Below are positions 1 through 9,681 of a DNA stretch of 64,000 nt, one piece after another. Origin of the DNA: a virus; IMG/VR virus record IMGVR_UViG_3300022871_001550, positions 1 through 64,000 of that record; one strand, written 5' to 3'. Under the pieces are notes generated by a model. The model made no database searches. It saw nothing but the letters and a program-made list of their open reading frames with translations, and had not been told where the DNA came from. Each line of letters begins with the position of its first letter. The stretch's first letter is position 1. Position numbers and translations under genes: made by a program.

Positions 1-6
1 AAAATT

Positions 7-258
7 TCAACTTAAAACCGCAGTGTTTGTATTAAGTTGAAATTTTTCGGGCGACATTTGGGCAACCGTAGTTCCGCTTCCCATTTCCGCCAAAGCGTAA
101 GGAAGATTAAAAGAGGAAAAATAATTGCTTTCTTTTTCGCTTGTGTCAGTTCTATCTGCTAGTGTATATACAACTTCAGCATCTATTAAAGATTTTGATG
201 TTGAAGATTCTCTAACGGTTGAAATTGAAGTTTCTACTTGTTTTAAATATAATGCCAT
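7..258 (-). CDS. Small hypothetical protein, end of tail-appendage operon
   Basis: This is a complete 83-residue reading frame with ATG at 258 and a TGA stop, a rare stop codon in this window. I recognise no family. It is soluble, rich in Ser and Thr, and has no signal peptide or membrane segment. It starts 13 bases after the stop of the preceding minus-strand gene and has no promoter motif of its own, so it is probably read from the same message. Position suggests a small virion or fibre accessory protein; this is inference from context only. Confidence 0.6.
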   Translation of the reverse strand: MALYLKQVETSISTVRESSTSKSLIDAEVVYTLADRTDTSEKESNYFSSFNLPYALAEMGSGTTVAQMSPEKFQLNTNTAVLS

Positions 259-271
259 GATTTATTATTTA

Positions 272-1015
272 TTAATTATTTCGTATATCGTTTATTGCTC
301 TAGTTATTGCATCTGTTTCTAATGTTCCAGGCATTGCTGGTATTGTAGGAGTTACTGGTGTTATTGGTGGTATATATGGTTGAGTAAATCCGCCTGTACC
401 CACTTCTATTGCTGATGGATTATCTACAAATTGAAGTTTGAAATAAACTTTTCCTTGAGTGTCACTTGCAATCGAAGATGGTCCTAAGCCTTTAAAATTA
501 GCCCAAAGCACTAATTCATTGTAAGTTAAAAATTGGTCTGATGCAAAGTTTTTTGTTCGTGAATCCCCTACATTTGAAGGCATTCTGCTAGCATAAGTAA
601 TGGCTGCGTTTGTCCATGCAACATCTACACTTTGTTGATAATCCATCCACCCATCTACATAATCAGAAGCTCTTTTGCAAAAAGTAATATAAATCATATT
701 TCTGTTTTCTCCATAAGGAAAATGAAATTTCATTCCATAACCACTAGCACCAAAAGGTAATATCCATCTATTTCCACCCGAATTAGCCAATTTTGTAGGT
801 GAGAAATTTCCAGGTATTACCTGAAATTCTTCATCTATAGTTATAGGATTTTGAGGGTCTGTTACATCTTTAGTGGACATTTGCACTTTTTTTGACAGCA
901 TGTTAGAGGACTCTGGAAAACGATTAGCATACAATGGTTGTAAATTTGTAGCTCTTGTTCCTCCTATAGTTGCTAACCTATCGTCAATTGCGTTTATTCT
1001 TGATTCTGTTGACAT
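272..1015 (-). CDS. Putative tail appendage protein
   Basis: The product has 247 residues and belongs to no family I recognise. It opens with a polar stretch (INAIDDRLATIGG). A Pro/Thr-rich linker (IPPITPVTPTIPAMPG) precedes a short C-terminal helix, the sort of hinge often seen in fibre-associated proteins. There is no signal peptide. It lies between two other virion-type genes on the same strand, 27 bases from the upstream gene. A virion function is inferred from the neighbours. Confidence 0.6.
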   Translation of the reverse strand: MSTESRINAIDDRLATIGGTRATNLQPLYANRFPESSNMLSKKVQMSTKDVTDPQNPITIDEEFQVIPGNFSPTKLANSGGNRWILPFGASGYGMKFHFPYGENRNMIYITFCKRASDYVDGWMDYQQSVDVAWTNAAITYASRMPSNVGDSRTKNFASDQFLTYNELVLWANFKGLGPSSIASDTQGKVYFKLQFVDNPSAIEVGTGGFTQPYIPPITPVTPTIPAMPGTLETDAITRAINDIRNN

Positions 1016-1042
1016 ATTATTTTTTTTAAAGTGTTAATTATT

Positions 1043-1462
1043 TTATATTAAAGAAGTTGGCAGTAAGTTTTCAACATTAATATTAATGTTGAAAGAATTA
1101 TCTCTTGCATCTGTGCCATATTCTATTTGTATATCATCCCCTGTAGTGTGACTTGTAATTAAACTACCATCAAGAGAAATTAAATTTTTCTCCTCTGAAA
1201 CAACAGTAGACTTTATACAACTTTCATTCCTTCCTGAAATATCTGGAACATCCCCTGATTCCAATTGAATTCCGTCTAAAAGATTGTAATTAACATCTGG
1301 GTCAGAAAGAGAAAAATGAGTTATTTGCATTAAATCTATCATAGTTCCCGTTACTGGGTCTGTTAAAAATCTATTGTTTTCTTGATTAAAAAGATAATTT
1401 CTACCTTTTTTAGTTAAATAAGCATTTGCATATATTGTTGATGCTGATAAAATGTTTCCCAT
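1043..1462 (-). CDS. Virion protein with LTxxGR N-terminal domain (short paralogue)
   Basis: This 139-residue protein carries an N-terminal module (NAYLTKKGRNYL...FSLSDPDVNYNLL) that matches, residue for residue in pattern, the start of the 683-residue protein encoded next to it (MKLTDTGRRLL...VGLFDNEVNYSLV). From memory, an LTxxGRxxL...D-x-(E/D)-V-x-Y module is common at the N-terminus of structural proteins of large tailed phages. It probably attaches the protein to the particle. A late-type promoter motif lies upstream at 1484-1491. It may be a short paralogue of its neighbour produced by duplication. Confidence 0.65.
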   Translation of the reverse strand: MGNILSASTIYANAYLTKKGRNYLFNQENNRFLTDPVTGTMIDLMQITHFSLSDPDVNYNLLDGIQLESGDVPDISGRNESCIKSTVVSEEKNLISLDGSLITSHTTGDDIQIEYGTDARDNSFNININVENLLPTSLI

Positions 1463-1483
1463 AATAATTATTGTTTATTTTAT

Positions 1484-1491
1484 AATAAATA
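1484..1491 (-). promoter_or_regulatory. Putative late promoter motif
   Basis: On the minus strand the sequence reads TATTTATTATAAAA, about 22 bases before the ATG at 1462. It matches the motif found before most structural genes here. Confidence 0.5.
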
Positions 1492-1509
1492 TTTAAATTT
1501 TATTTTTTT

Positions 1510-3561
1510 TTAAAAATCGAGTTCTAATTGAAATGATAAAAATCTTGATGCGTCCTTTTTTATGGGATAAGACGGCTTTCCCACAGCAACTAAATTACTA
1601 TCACCATCAAAAATTCCTATTTCAGTAATGAACGTGCTTTTATACTCTTCTTCTAAATCTTCTACACTGGCATATGAAATATTATTTGAACTATTAAATT
1701 CGCTATTTCTAGCATATACAGTGATGACAGTTTTAAAAACCGTTGACATTATTCCAGTTTTAATATTTCCAAAAAAGAAACTTTCATTACCAAAAGTTAA
1801 GCCGCTTGTTTGAATGTCATCATTAGATGTAAAAGCAGAATAAGCACCTTCAAACGAATATGTTGTTCCTGAATCATAATCTTCTTGAGATACTACAAAA
1901 GAATGAGCTTGTAAATAAACAGGGTCAATAGTGGCACTTCCTGTTTCTCCAGTATATATTCCATTTCCAATTCCCGTTGAGACTAGTTTCCAATCATATG
2001 TTAATATTTCCCCCACTGTGGTAACTGCTGATGTAGCCATTTCTTTTACTAACAGTTGAATTTTATTTGCATTCCAACCCGTTCCACTTAAACTGTATAA
2101 ATTAGCTTCGTTTCTCATGAAAGGAAATTGATTTGTTGGAAATTCTGCCCTTAAATATTGTGGCAAGCTATTATCTGCAACTATTGGTGCCATTGAGATA
2201 CTTTCACAATGTATTGGTTGTGAGTATCCAAAACTTCCACCTTCTTCATAGCTATTACTACTTAGAACATATGTTGCAAAGTACGTTTTTCCTGACTTAC
2301 ACAATCCAGTCTGAGTTGGATAAGAAGATGAGGGACTACTTTGTACAGTTAAGTTCAAATTCGGAAGAGTATAGTTTCTGTTGGATTTATATGTTAATGC
2401 AGTTAATAGTTCCTGATTGGTTATTACAAATATTTTTAACTTATGATAAATTCTACCCACAACTAATCCTGTTTCCACCTCTGAATCTCGTAATTCTTTA
2501 TAATGAGTTTTTGCAGCACTGTCATAATATACATCACCAGCAACATCATATAATACCAAACCTTGTTGTGTTTCTGTTCCAACTGGGGAAGATAAAGAAT
2601 TTTTGTGCCACATAATATTTGGAATGTCTATTTCTGTCGTTCCTGGCACTAATTGTTCTGCATATGTATTTCCTGAAAATTGATTTGTGTAATGAACAAT
2701 TCCAAATGATTTTGTTTCTGATGAAAATCCTAAAAGCATTTTTGTTCCATTATAATCTAAAGAACCATATGAAGTAAACCCACTCATAGCAACTGTGGTT
2801 CCTATTTCTGATGTAGTTCTAGCTATATTCATGTTCCAAACTCCAGTGTTAATAGTAGTAGATGAACCATAATATGTTTCTATTCCATCATAAGGGTAAA
2901 AGTAAGTTTGCACTTGCTGTAAAGAACCTGAAATTGCTGAACTACCAAAATTCGGTATTGCTCTGTCTACTGAAATTGTGTCGCCAGTTACCCCATGTAT
3001 TCTATACCACATTGCAACACTTGGTTGTCCTGAATAAATATTCGATGTGCTGTTTGTAATTCCTCTATATTGTGGTGGCTCCCAAGGAATGTAAACTAAA
3101 TTGCCAACCTCTGGAGAATAAGACCCTCCAGATAAAGTAATTTCTTCTCCCCCATTGGGTGTGAAAGCGGAATAATTTATTTCTCTGACTCCCATAGGCG
3201 CTCCTTGTCCTAGTTCAGCATTTATGTCAATAGTAAAATTATTAGTATCTCCAGTAAAAAAACCTCGACTTTCAGTTTCTGCAGATACAATTTGTCTTGC
3301 ACTCCCTAAATTTTGTCCATCTAAAGTAACAAAACCAGACCCATCATAACTTGTAGTAGGAACATCTGGATTGTCATCTTGAGGATTTAAAATCATATTA
3401 TTACAAACATCATAATTGTCTGTAACCAAAGAATAGTTTACCTCATTATCAAATAAACCAACTTTTGCAAATGTTAATCTTCCTAGAGAAAGCAATCTTC
3501 TACCTGTATCGGTTAACTTCATGTTGATGAAGTTTGTAGGTTCTTTTATAATATAGCCCAT
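1510..3561 (-). CDS. Large tail fibre/adhesin-like virion protein
   Basis: The product has 683 residues. Residues 1-50 hold the same LTxxGRxxL/D-x-EVNY module as the adjacent 139-residue protein. The rest is Ser/Thr/Gly/Tyr-rich and beta-prone, as in receptor-binding or fibre proteins. There is no signal peptide or transmembrane segment. The start is supported by a late-type promoter motif at 3571-3583. It is divergent from the plus-strand appendage genes beginning at 3697. A role in the tail tip or host attachment is inferred; no enzyme motif is visible. Confidence 0.65.
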   Translation of the reverse strand: MGYIIKEPTNFINMKLTDTGRRLLSLGRLTFAKVGLFDNEVNYSLVTDNYDVCNNMILNPQDDNPDVPTTSYDGSGFVTLDGQNLGSARQIVSAETESRGFFTGDTNNFTIDINAELGQGAPMGVREINYSAFTPNGGEEITLSGGSYSPEVGNLVYIPWEPPQYRGITNSTSNIYSGQPSVAMWYRIHGVTGDTISVDRAIPNFGSSAISGSLQQVQTYFYPYDGIETYYGSSTTINTGVWNMNIARTTSEIGTTVAMSGFTSYGSLDYNGTKMLLGFSSETKSFGIVHYTNQFSGNTYAEQLVPGTTEIDIPNIMWHKNSLSSPVGTETQQGLVLYDVAGDVYYDSAAKTHYKELRDSEVETGLVVGRIYHKLKIFVITNQELLTALTYKSNRNYTLPNLNLTVQSSPSSSYPTQTGLCKSGKTYFATYVLSSNSYEEGGSFGYSQPIHCESISMAPIVADNSLPQYLRAEFPTNQFPFMRNEANLYSLSGTGWNANKIQLLVKEMATSAVTTVGEILTYDWKLVSTGIGNGIYTGETGSATIDPVYLQAHSFVVSQEDYDSGTTYSFEGAYSAFTSNDDIQTSGLTFGNESFFFGNIKTGIMSTVFKTVITVYARNSEFNSSNNISYASVEDLEEEYKSTFITEIGIFDGDSNLVAVGKPSYPIKKDASRFLSFQLELDF

Positions 3562-3570
3562 TGTAATTTT

Positions 3571-3583
3571 TTTATTATAAATA
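3571..3583 (-). promoter_or_regulatory. Putative late promoter motif
   Basis: The minus strand reads TATTTATAATAAA, 10 bases before the ATG at 3561. Together with the motif at 3675-3686 it makes a bidirectional start region between divergent gene sets. Confidence 0.55.
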
Positions 3584-3674
3584 TACTAGGAAAAAATATT
3601 TAAAAAAAAAATTAAAATAAATAGTAAAACGGAAAAAAAAGAAAATAGTTTATTTTTGAATTCTTTTTTACTTA

Positions 3675-3686
3675 TATTTATTAAAA
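3675..3686 (+). promoter_or_regulatory. Putative late promoter motif
   Basis: TATTTATTAAAA lies 11 bases before the ATG at 3697 and is followed by an A/G-rich leader. Confidence 0.55.
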
Positions 3687-3696
3687 AAGAAGAAAT

Positions 3697-6348
3697 ATGG
3701 CTTTCGCTGAATCAAATAGTGCAAACACTCTATCGTTAAATTATAGACCAGGAGAAAATAAGAGACTTATTGCAAGTAATAAAAGTGCTCTTTTTTCTTT
3801 TGGAGATTTTAAAATTGAGCGTAATCTTTATCAAGATGTCATGTCAAGCACAACCAATTCTGCAAGTTTTGGTGGATTTTCTACACTAGAAACATTAAAA
3901 GCAGTTAATTTTGACGACTCTGGACTTAGCATTAGCGTCAATGAAAATGAACTAAATCTTCCCCCAACAGACCCAGAAAGCCACGTTTATTTTTCTTCTT
4001 TTTATACCGAGGCTGCAACTGCAATTAATAATATTATTGAAAATTTTCCTTATGCTGTTTTAGCATGGAGCGAAGGCGCTGTTAATGTTTTCAATTATAG
4101 TGAAGAAATAAATATGATTTCAGGGGTAACATACTCAACGTTTTCACTACATCTTTCCGCTCTAACAAACCAAGGGAATATTATAATAAATTCAGGAAAC
4201 ACGCTTGATAAAATCAGCCTAATTTATGAATATAGTAATTATGACATTCAAGTATCAGGAGAAACAAATACGTACAGTATTAAAGAGTATTCTTTTTCGG
4301 GGGAACAATTAACATTCACTGTATTTGGGTCTATATTTGGAGATGATATATCAACAAGCACAGAAGCTATTTATATAAAACCCATCAAGGAAACATTTAA
4401 TAATTATTATAATTCAATTACTTCACTTGAATACCAGTTATTAAATACAGGAGAATTGTATATTCCTGATATTGAATATGCCTCAGACAGGTCTTATTTA
4501 GAAACATTCTACTGGCCTAGAACAATTGATGGGTTTGCACCTGATTCTTATGGAGATGATTATGAGACTTTTAAAGAAGAATTATTGGCTGCCTCTGAAA
4601 AAATTGATGAAGAGAAGACTAACATATTCATAAAGACAATAATTCCTGAAAATTATTTAGAGTATGATTCTGATAGTATGATTTATAGGACATTAGTACA
4701 ATCTTATGCTAGAGAATTTGATAGGTTGAAGAAATTTATAGATGGGATTGCTTATGCACACTCAATTAATTACAATGATGAAGAAAGTGTGCCTGGCAAA
4801 TTTTTAATTAAATTAAGCAATCTTTTAGGATGGCAACTTTCAGACTCATTTAGTGAATTAGATTTATTTGAATATCTTACGACAGATTTAGACGAAGAAG
4901 ACAATTCTTATTCACATTTTAACTTAGAGATTTGGAAGAGAATTATGGTTAACATAGTTTGGTTGTACAAGAAAAAAGGAACAAGAGATGCTTTGTCTTT
5001 TGTTTTTAAATTGTTAGGTGCTCCTGATTGTTTAGTTAATTTTAATGAATTTGTTTATGATGTAGAAAGAATTGTTATAACACCACCTATTCGTGCCGTA
5101 GCATCAGCACAGGCATTTTTGTTAAGCACAACAAATACGCTGGTTAATTTTACAACACCTACATTTACTCCATTGGATGAGTCACAATTAAATTTAGTTT
5201 CTCCAGCCATTGGGACTTTCCCAATTCAACCCTCTTATTTTACACCAAGCGTACAACCAATTGTACCTGGTGCATTTACAATAAACGAAACAATGTTATC
5301 TGGTATAGTAAGTTCGGACATTATAATTCCAATAAACATTGAAATTCCTGAAATAAATAGCAATAAAGTAGATGCAAATGGCTTTGTAAATTACAAGAAT
5401 TCAACATATATTTTCCAACAAGGAGGAGCGGGTCGAGGCGATGGCCAAGACTACATCAATCAATGGAGACCAGAATTTAATCCTACTATTAGGATTGACA
5501 ACGTGAAAGTTCAAACTGGAAATACAGATGTAAGAATAGGAACTAAAACAATAATGAACTCTAAAGAAGTAGATTTATATTTTACTCCAGCGAAAGCTAT
5601 AGAGTGTGATGTCTTTGAGTTTTACCAACAAACAGGTAGTTGTTGGAGTTGGGGAAGCACGGGACCTTCTTTTAGCGCTTTGACTGTCCCTTATGAATAT
5701 TTAAACTTTGATTGTTCCGTGGCGAGCCCAAGCAATATAGAAGACATGACTTTAAGTCAATATATAGATTATATTTTCACAAATTCAATAGACCCCACTA
5801 CAAGAAAAACAAATGCGCAAGGACATAATACATGGCATTATCCTGAATTGAAAAATATTTATTTAAATTATTATTTTTCTGTTAACCCAGAAGGAAATCA
5901 TTTAACAATGGGAAAACTAGAATCTTTTTTAACTTTATTAGAAACTCATTTGGGGGATTATATACAACAACTAATTCCCGCAACTACAATATTTAAAGGA
6001 GAAGGGTCTATTACATATAAAAACCCAGAATTCCATAGACAAAAATTTGTTTACAAAGAAGGTATAGATAAAGGCTCAACGTTTCAAACTCATTTACAAG
6101 ACGATATTGACCCGTCTATAAATCCAAAGCATTTTTCTTTAAATGTTTCTACAGGAGTAGAGGGCACATTAAATTGCATTGTTGTTAGCACAATCATACC
6201 TAGTCAACATGTAGTAAACAATTCAGTTTTTAATATTGAAATGATTATAGGCTCAAGCATAAGTGCAAGAATTGCAGGATGGGATGTTAATAGTAATGTA
6301 GATGGAGAAACTGCAGATTATTTACATAATTTAATAGATTTAACATAA
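3697..6348 (+). CDS. Baseplate/tail protein with tail-protein-I-like domain
   Basis: The product has 883 residues. The middle (about residues 310-460) runs from IIPENYLEYDSDSMIYRTLV to IVWLYKKKGTRDALSFVFKL. The 'WLYKKKGTRxALxFVFKLLGAP' arrangement is typical of P2 gpI-type tail proteins, which sit in the baseplate wedge where fibres attach. The flanks are beta-rich and unassigned. It starts the plus-strand group 3697-8723, ten bases before the next gene, which suggests one message from the motif at 3675. A baseplate-periphery role is inferred from this domain and the following fibre-like genes. Confidence 0.6.
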   Translation: MAFAESNSANTLSLNYRPGENKRLIASNKSALFSFGDFKIERNLYQDVMSSTTNSASFGGFSTLETLKAVNFDDSGLSISVNENELNLPPTDPESHVYFSSFYTEAATAINNIIENFPYAVLAWSEGAVNVFNYSEEINMISGVTYSTFSLHLSALTNQGNIIINSGNTLDKISLIYEYSNYDIQVSGETNTYSIKEYSFSGEQLTFTVFGSIFGDDISTSTEAIYIKPIKETFNNYYNSITSLEYQLLNTGELYIPDIEYASDRSYLETFYWPRTIDGFAPDSYGDDYETFKEELLAASEKIDEEKTNIFIKTIIPENYLEYDSDSMIYRTLVQSYAREFDRLKKFIDGIAYAHSINYNDEESVPGKFLIKLSNLLGWQLSDSFSELDLFEYLTTDLDEEDNSYSHFNLEIWKRIMVNIVWLYKKKGTRDALSFVFKLLGAPDCLVNFNEFVYDVERIVITPPIRAVASAQAFLLSTTNTLVNFTTPTFTPLDESQLNLVSPAIGTFPIQPSYFTPSVQPIVPGAFTINETMLSGIVSSDIIIPINIEIPEINSNKVDANGFVNYKNSTYIFQQGGAGRGDGQDYINQWRPEFNPTIRIDNVKVQTGNTDVRIGTKTIMNSKEVDLYFTPAKAIECDVFEFYQQTGSCWSWGSTGPSFSALTVPYEYLNFDCSVASPSNIEDMTLSQYIDYIFTNSIDPTTRKTNAQGHNTWHYPELKNIYLNYYFSVNPEGNHLTMGKLESFLTLLETHLGDYIQQLIPATTIFKGEGSITYKNPEFHRQKFVYKEGIDKGSTFQTHLQDDIDPSINPKHFSLNVSTGVEGTLNCIVVSTIIPSQHVVNNSVFNIEMIIGSSISARIAGWDVNSNVDGETADYLHNLIDLT

Positions 6349-6358
6349 AATTAAAAAA

Positions 6359-7993
6359 ATGATTTTAGAATATAGCGATATAAAACAAATATTTGTCCAA
6401 AATGAATACAATAGGATTTCAGGAGGCGATTTGTCAAATGCACAAATATTTTATTCAAATAGGTGGATTGAAAAAGAAGTAGGGGAAACTAGCCTCTTTG
6501 CATATGATACCCCAATGTATACAACAATAGGTGGTACGCTAAATTATTATGGACAAGATATAAATTCTATATTCACTAATACATATAGACCTTCCATCAG
6601 ATTCAATTTTAGCGCCAATACAGACAGTTTTGGCACTGGAACTACAATTGTTCATAATATCTATAAAATTGACTTTAAGACATTTCAAAAGAGCTCCTCG
6701 AACCTTCAATTGAATGATGCTTCTAAAGAAAACCTTTCTATAAAGGAAATTACTGAAAATAATCAAAAAAATAAATTTGATAAAACTACGGCCACCTTAA
6801 CAGAAAACAATGTCAATATAAATGATTTTTATGATAATGCATATTCAAATGTAGAAACGCTATTAGAAACACCAATTTTAACAATAACAGCATCTACTAC
6901 GGGAATAACAAGTAATATTTATGATTTAGCCTTAGATGAATGTTATAAAAATTTAGGGTCATATAAATTTCAACTATTTGAAGATAGGTCTCAATATTTT
7001 ATTACAACAATCTTTATGTTTGAAAGAACTCAAGGTGAAGATTATGTTGATTTTTACAAATATAGTGATGAAAGCGGTTTATATGAGTACGATTTTCAAA
7101 AAACATTTGTTGAAGAAACTTCGATAGTAAACTATACAATTACAGCGGGGACATTTTCTGGCTTAAGCGTGGCAGGAAATTTCTTTTCTTATTTTTTAAT
7201 TCCAAATAAACCAAAACTACAAGAGCCTTTAGTGAGTGGTCAACTAGATACGTTTACGCCTACTTTTCGTTTTTCTGATGTAGATGATGGCAATAAGTAT
7301 TTATTACAAGTTGTTTATAGTTCAGGGGATAGTATGAGCTTTTCAGGAACGGTATACTCATATCCATTAAGTAAAGAGGATTCTGCCTTAGATACAAGGG
7401 AAATGCTAGGGTTGGAAAGTGGAGATTGGGGAATAGATTATGAAGTAAAAGATGTATTTAGAAAGCTATCCGCACCTTTAAAACCAAACAAAAATTTTTG
7501 GTATAGAATAGGAAACATTAAAACAATTAATAATTTATTTGGTGTTGACCAAAGCGTAGTTACCTTCTCAGATATTTTAAGTGCAACTACAGGTTCTGAT
7601 TTATTATCCACATTTGTTCAAGTGGAATCGGATAGTCCATATGTTGAAACTGTTCCAATATATGAAACCCCTACATACATAGATGATACTGAAGAGCCCA
7701 CCTACACTCTAAGTGGAATTGTAAGCGGGAGTATAGTTACTGGTGCAACCGTTTATTTATACTATCCGAGTGACGTATACATTTCTCAAACCACAACAGA
7801 AACTGGATATTATGAATTTAATGAAATTGATGAAGGTGAATATACTCTCGTAACAAACTACAGAGGCTACAAACAAGATTCAAGAGATGTCTCTATTACA
7901 GGAAATACAAGTTTATCCTTTAAAATAAAGCTAGTTTGGGGTAACAATATTGACACTTGGAATAAATTAGCTAATGAAAATTATTTCATTTAA
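6359..7993 (+). CDS. Tail appendage protein with C-terminal carboxypeptidase-regulatory-like domain
   Basis: The product has 544 residues. Residues 455-525 (YTLSGIVSGSIVTGATVYLY ... TETGYYEFNEIDEGEYTL) form a beta-sandwich repeat of the CarboxypepD_reg/CnaB type, with the usual 'T-x-G-Y-Y-x-F-x-x-I-x-x-G-x-Y' signature. A preceding segment (KPKLQEPLVSGQ...FTPTFRFSDVDDG) looks like another Ig/FN3-type domain. Such domains serve as spacers or carbohydrate-binding platforms in phage fibres. It follows the baseplate gene by ten bases and precedes the short fibre gene, so it is probably a fibre or fibre adaptor. Confidence 0.55.
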   Translation: MILEYSDIKQIFVQNEYNRISGGDLSNAQIFYSNRWIEKEVGETSLFAYDTPMYTTIGGTLNYYGQDINSIFTNTYRPSIRFNFSANTDSFGTGTTIVHNIYKIDFKTFQKSSSNLQLNDASKENLSIKEITENNQKNKFDKTTATLTENNVNINDFYDNAYSNVETLLETPILTITASTTGITSNIYDLALDECYKNLGSYKFQLFEDRSQYFITTIFMFERTQGEDYVDFYKYSDESGLYEYDFQKTFVEETSIVNYTITAGTFSGLSVAGNFFSYFLIPNKPKLQEPLVSGQLDTFTPTFRFSDVDDGNKYLLQVVYSSGDSMSFSGTVYSYPLSKEDSALDTREMLGLESGDWGIDYEVKDVFRKLSAPLKPNKNFWYRIGNIKTINNLFGVDQSVVTFSDILSATTGSDLLSTFVQVESDSPYVETVPIYETPTYIDDTEEPTYTLSGIVSGSIVTGATVYLYYPSDVYISQTTTETGYYEFNEIDEGEYTLVTNYRGYKQDSRDVSITGNTSLSFKIKLVWGNNIDTWNKLANENYFI

Positions 7994-8005
7994 AAATGTT
8001 TTAAC

Positions 8006-8016
8006 TATTTATAAAA
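8006..8016 (+). promoter_or_regulatory. Putative late promoter motif
   Basis: TATTTATAAAA lies 15 bases before the ATG at 8031, after the stop of the upstream gene. Confidence 0.5.
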
Positions 8017-8030
8017 AAAAATAAAATACA

Positions 8031-8723
8031 ATGAGTGAACTAATATTAACCGCATACACATACGACCAGGGAAGAATTGCTATAAACAATGCTTTTAGTG
8101 GCACAGCTGAATTTAATGTCTTTTCAGCGTCAACAATTTACTCAGGAAGTACTGATTTGTATAATATATTTTTAACAGAGGCAGATGGAAACGATATAAC
8201 AAGAGTCCAGTCAGGGGCAAATATAATAACTGGTGGCACCGCAAATTCGCCAATTGTTAATTTAGCTGACTCTCCTTCAGTGGAAAATTTCATATCAAGC
8301 GGAAACTCAAGTTTTAACGTACTTTCAGCGTCAACAATTTACTCAGGAAGTACTGATTTGGGTGATATTATAGCTTCGATATCTGGGGGCACTAGTGGAG
8401 GGGTAACTCCTTTTGTTGAGATTGTTTATTTTTCTGCTGGAAATATACTTTGGGATGTTAATAGTGATGCTAATGTGTATTTTAATTTAACAGCGGACAC
8501 TACCCTACAGGTAGCAGGCTCTAGTAATGGGATGATTGGAACATCCATGGTAATTCAAGATGGAGGCCATAAACTCGCTCTCTCAGGAACAAATAAAATT
8601 GTAAACGGAGGCGGAGGAGTTTTAAACGTTACTTCAACAGCTGGTGCAGAAGATATTGTTTCTTTTGTAGATATCAACGGTGTTAAATATTGGAATATCG
8701 GATATAATTACAACTCATCATAA
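8031..8723 (+). CDS. Short tail fibre-like protein with internal repeat
   Basis: This 230-residue, Ser/Gly/Thr-rich protein carries two copies of the segment FNV(F/L)SASTIYSGSTDL (about residues 27-43 and 94-110). They are encoded by two identical 38-base stretches. The C-terminal half (TLQVAGSSNGMIGTSMVIQDGG...) resembles beta-helical fibre tips. It ends three bases before the convergent stop of the next minus-strand gene, with no visible terminator between them. A tail-fibre or receptor-binding role is inferred. Confidence 0.6.
   Translation: MSELILTAYTYDQGRIAINNAFSGTAEFNVFSASTIYSGSTDLYNIFLTEADGNDITRVQSGANIITGGTANSPIVNLADSPSVENFISSGNSSFNVLSASTIYSGSTDLGDIIASISGGTSGGVTPFVEIVYFSAGNILWDVNSDANVYFNLTADTTLQVAGSSNGMIGTSMVIQDGGHKLALSGTNKIVNGGGGVLNVTSTAGAEDIVSFVDINGVKYWNIGYNYNSS
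8122..8159 (+). repeat. 38-base perfect direct repeat, copy 1
   Basis: It starts tttcagcgtcaacaattt and is identical to 8323-8360. It lies in frame inside the fibre-like gene and encodes SASTIYSGSTDL. Confidence 0.95.
8323..8360 (+). repeat. 38-base perfect direct repeat, copy 2
   Basis: It is identical to 8122-8159 and begins 201 bases downstream, so both copies are in the same reading frame. Confidence 0.95.
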
Positions 8724-8726
8724 TAA

Positions 8727-9608
8727 TTACGTATTTTGCTGAGAAAATTGGTCAAAATCTTGATTAAAGTTAATTGTACTACGCTCTTCTTTGATATCAA
8801 CCTCTCCACGAGAAAAAAGTTTCTTTCTAGTTAATAGATTATATTGTTTGTATAAGCTTCCATTTTCATCAAAAATACTATATATACCCGTTTCAAGGTC
8901 TCTTGTTGAATTCCCAAAAATACCATAACTTAAAGTTTTAATAGTTTGGTCAACCATTTCAATTTCTAACATAATTGGGTCAAAAAAAGTATTAGAAATT
9001 ATAATTTGTTGACCAGCCTTGCCTAAATCTGCTTGTTTGACATCAGAAATTAAGCTAATTTCATCTGGAGTTAATGTTAAAAATAAAAATGCACCATTAT
9101 CATCTAAAACATATGATTGAGAAGAAGACGGGTTGGACTGATTACTATTTGGAGCCGAACTTACCAAGTCACTTCCTGTAATAATTCTATGAAAATTTTT
9201 AACCTTTATGTTATTGTCATCAAAATATTCTAATTGATAACCTATTAAGCTACCAGTTCCTTGAAATTGCAACTTTGGAATAACAATTCCTTTTTTTGAA
9301 ACTTGTATGTCTTCATCTGTTTCTCTAACAACATAAGAACAATCAACTATTTCTACTTCATATGATTTTGGCTTTACTAAAACAACATAAAAGCCCAATT
9401 GATTAAAAATAGATGCTGGCAATCTTAATTTAAAAGCACCATCAGCTCCAAACATTTTCATAAATTCTGAGCTTGTTACATTTGAGAATAACGGTGAAAG
9501 TTGATTGTCGGTGACTTGTTCTCTGCTCTGAGAATAGGCATATAAAATGTCTACATCGTTAAAATCTACATCTGCTAACCTCTTTGTTCCATATATTCCT
9601 ACTGCCAT
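8727..9608 (-). CDS. Hypothetical virion protein
   Basis: The product has 293 residues and no family I recognise. The start MAVGIYGTKRLADVDFNDVD is followed by a beta-rich body with no membrane segment or signal peptide. A late-type motif (9615-9627) stands just before the ATG. It is separated from the next minus gene by about 70 bases, so it is likely its own late unit. Its place between a fibre gene and baseplate genes suggests a structural protein. Confidence 0.6.
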   Translation of the reverse strand: MAVGIYGTKRLADVDFNDVDILYAYSQSREQVTDNQLSPLFSNVTSSEFMKMFGADGAFKLRLPASIFNQLGFYVVLVKPKSYEVEIVDCSYVVRETDEDIQVSKKGIVIPKLQFQGTGSLIGYQLEYFDDNNIKVKNFHRIITGSDLVSSAPNSNQSNPSSSQSYVLDDNGAFLFLTLTPDEISLISDVKQADLGKAGQQIIISNTFFDPIMLEIEMVDQTIKTLSYGIFGNSTRDLETGIYSIFDENGSLYKQYNLLTRKKLFSRGEVDIKEERSTINFNQDFDQFSQQNT

Positions 9609-9614
9609 AACTTT

Positions 9615-9627
9615 TTTTTTATAAATA
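9615..9627 (-). promoter_or_regulatory. Putative late promoter motif
   Basis: The minus strand reads TATTTATAAAAAA, seven bases before the ATG at 9608. Confidence 0.55.
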
Positions 9628-9681
9628 TATAATAATAAAATTTTTAAAAATTCTCAAACTATTCGGAGTTTTATTTTAAAA

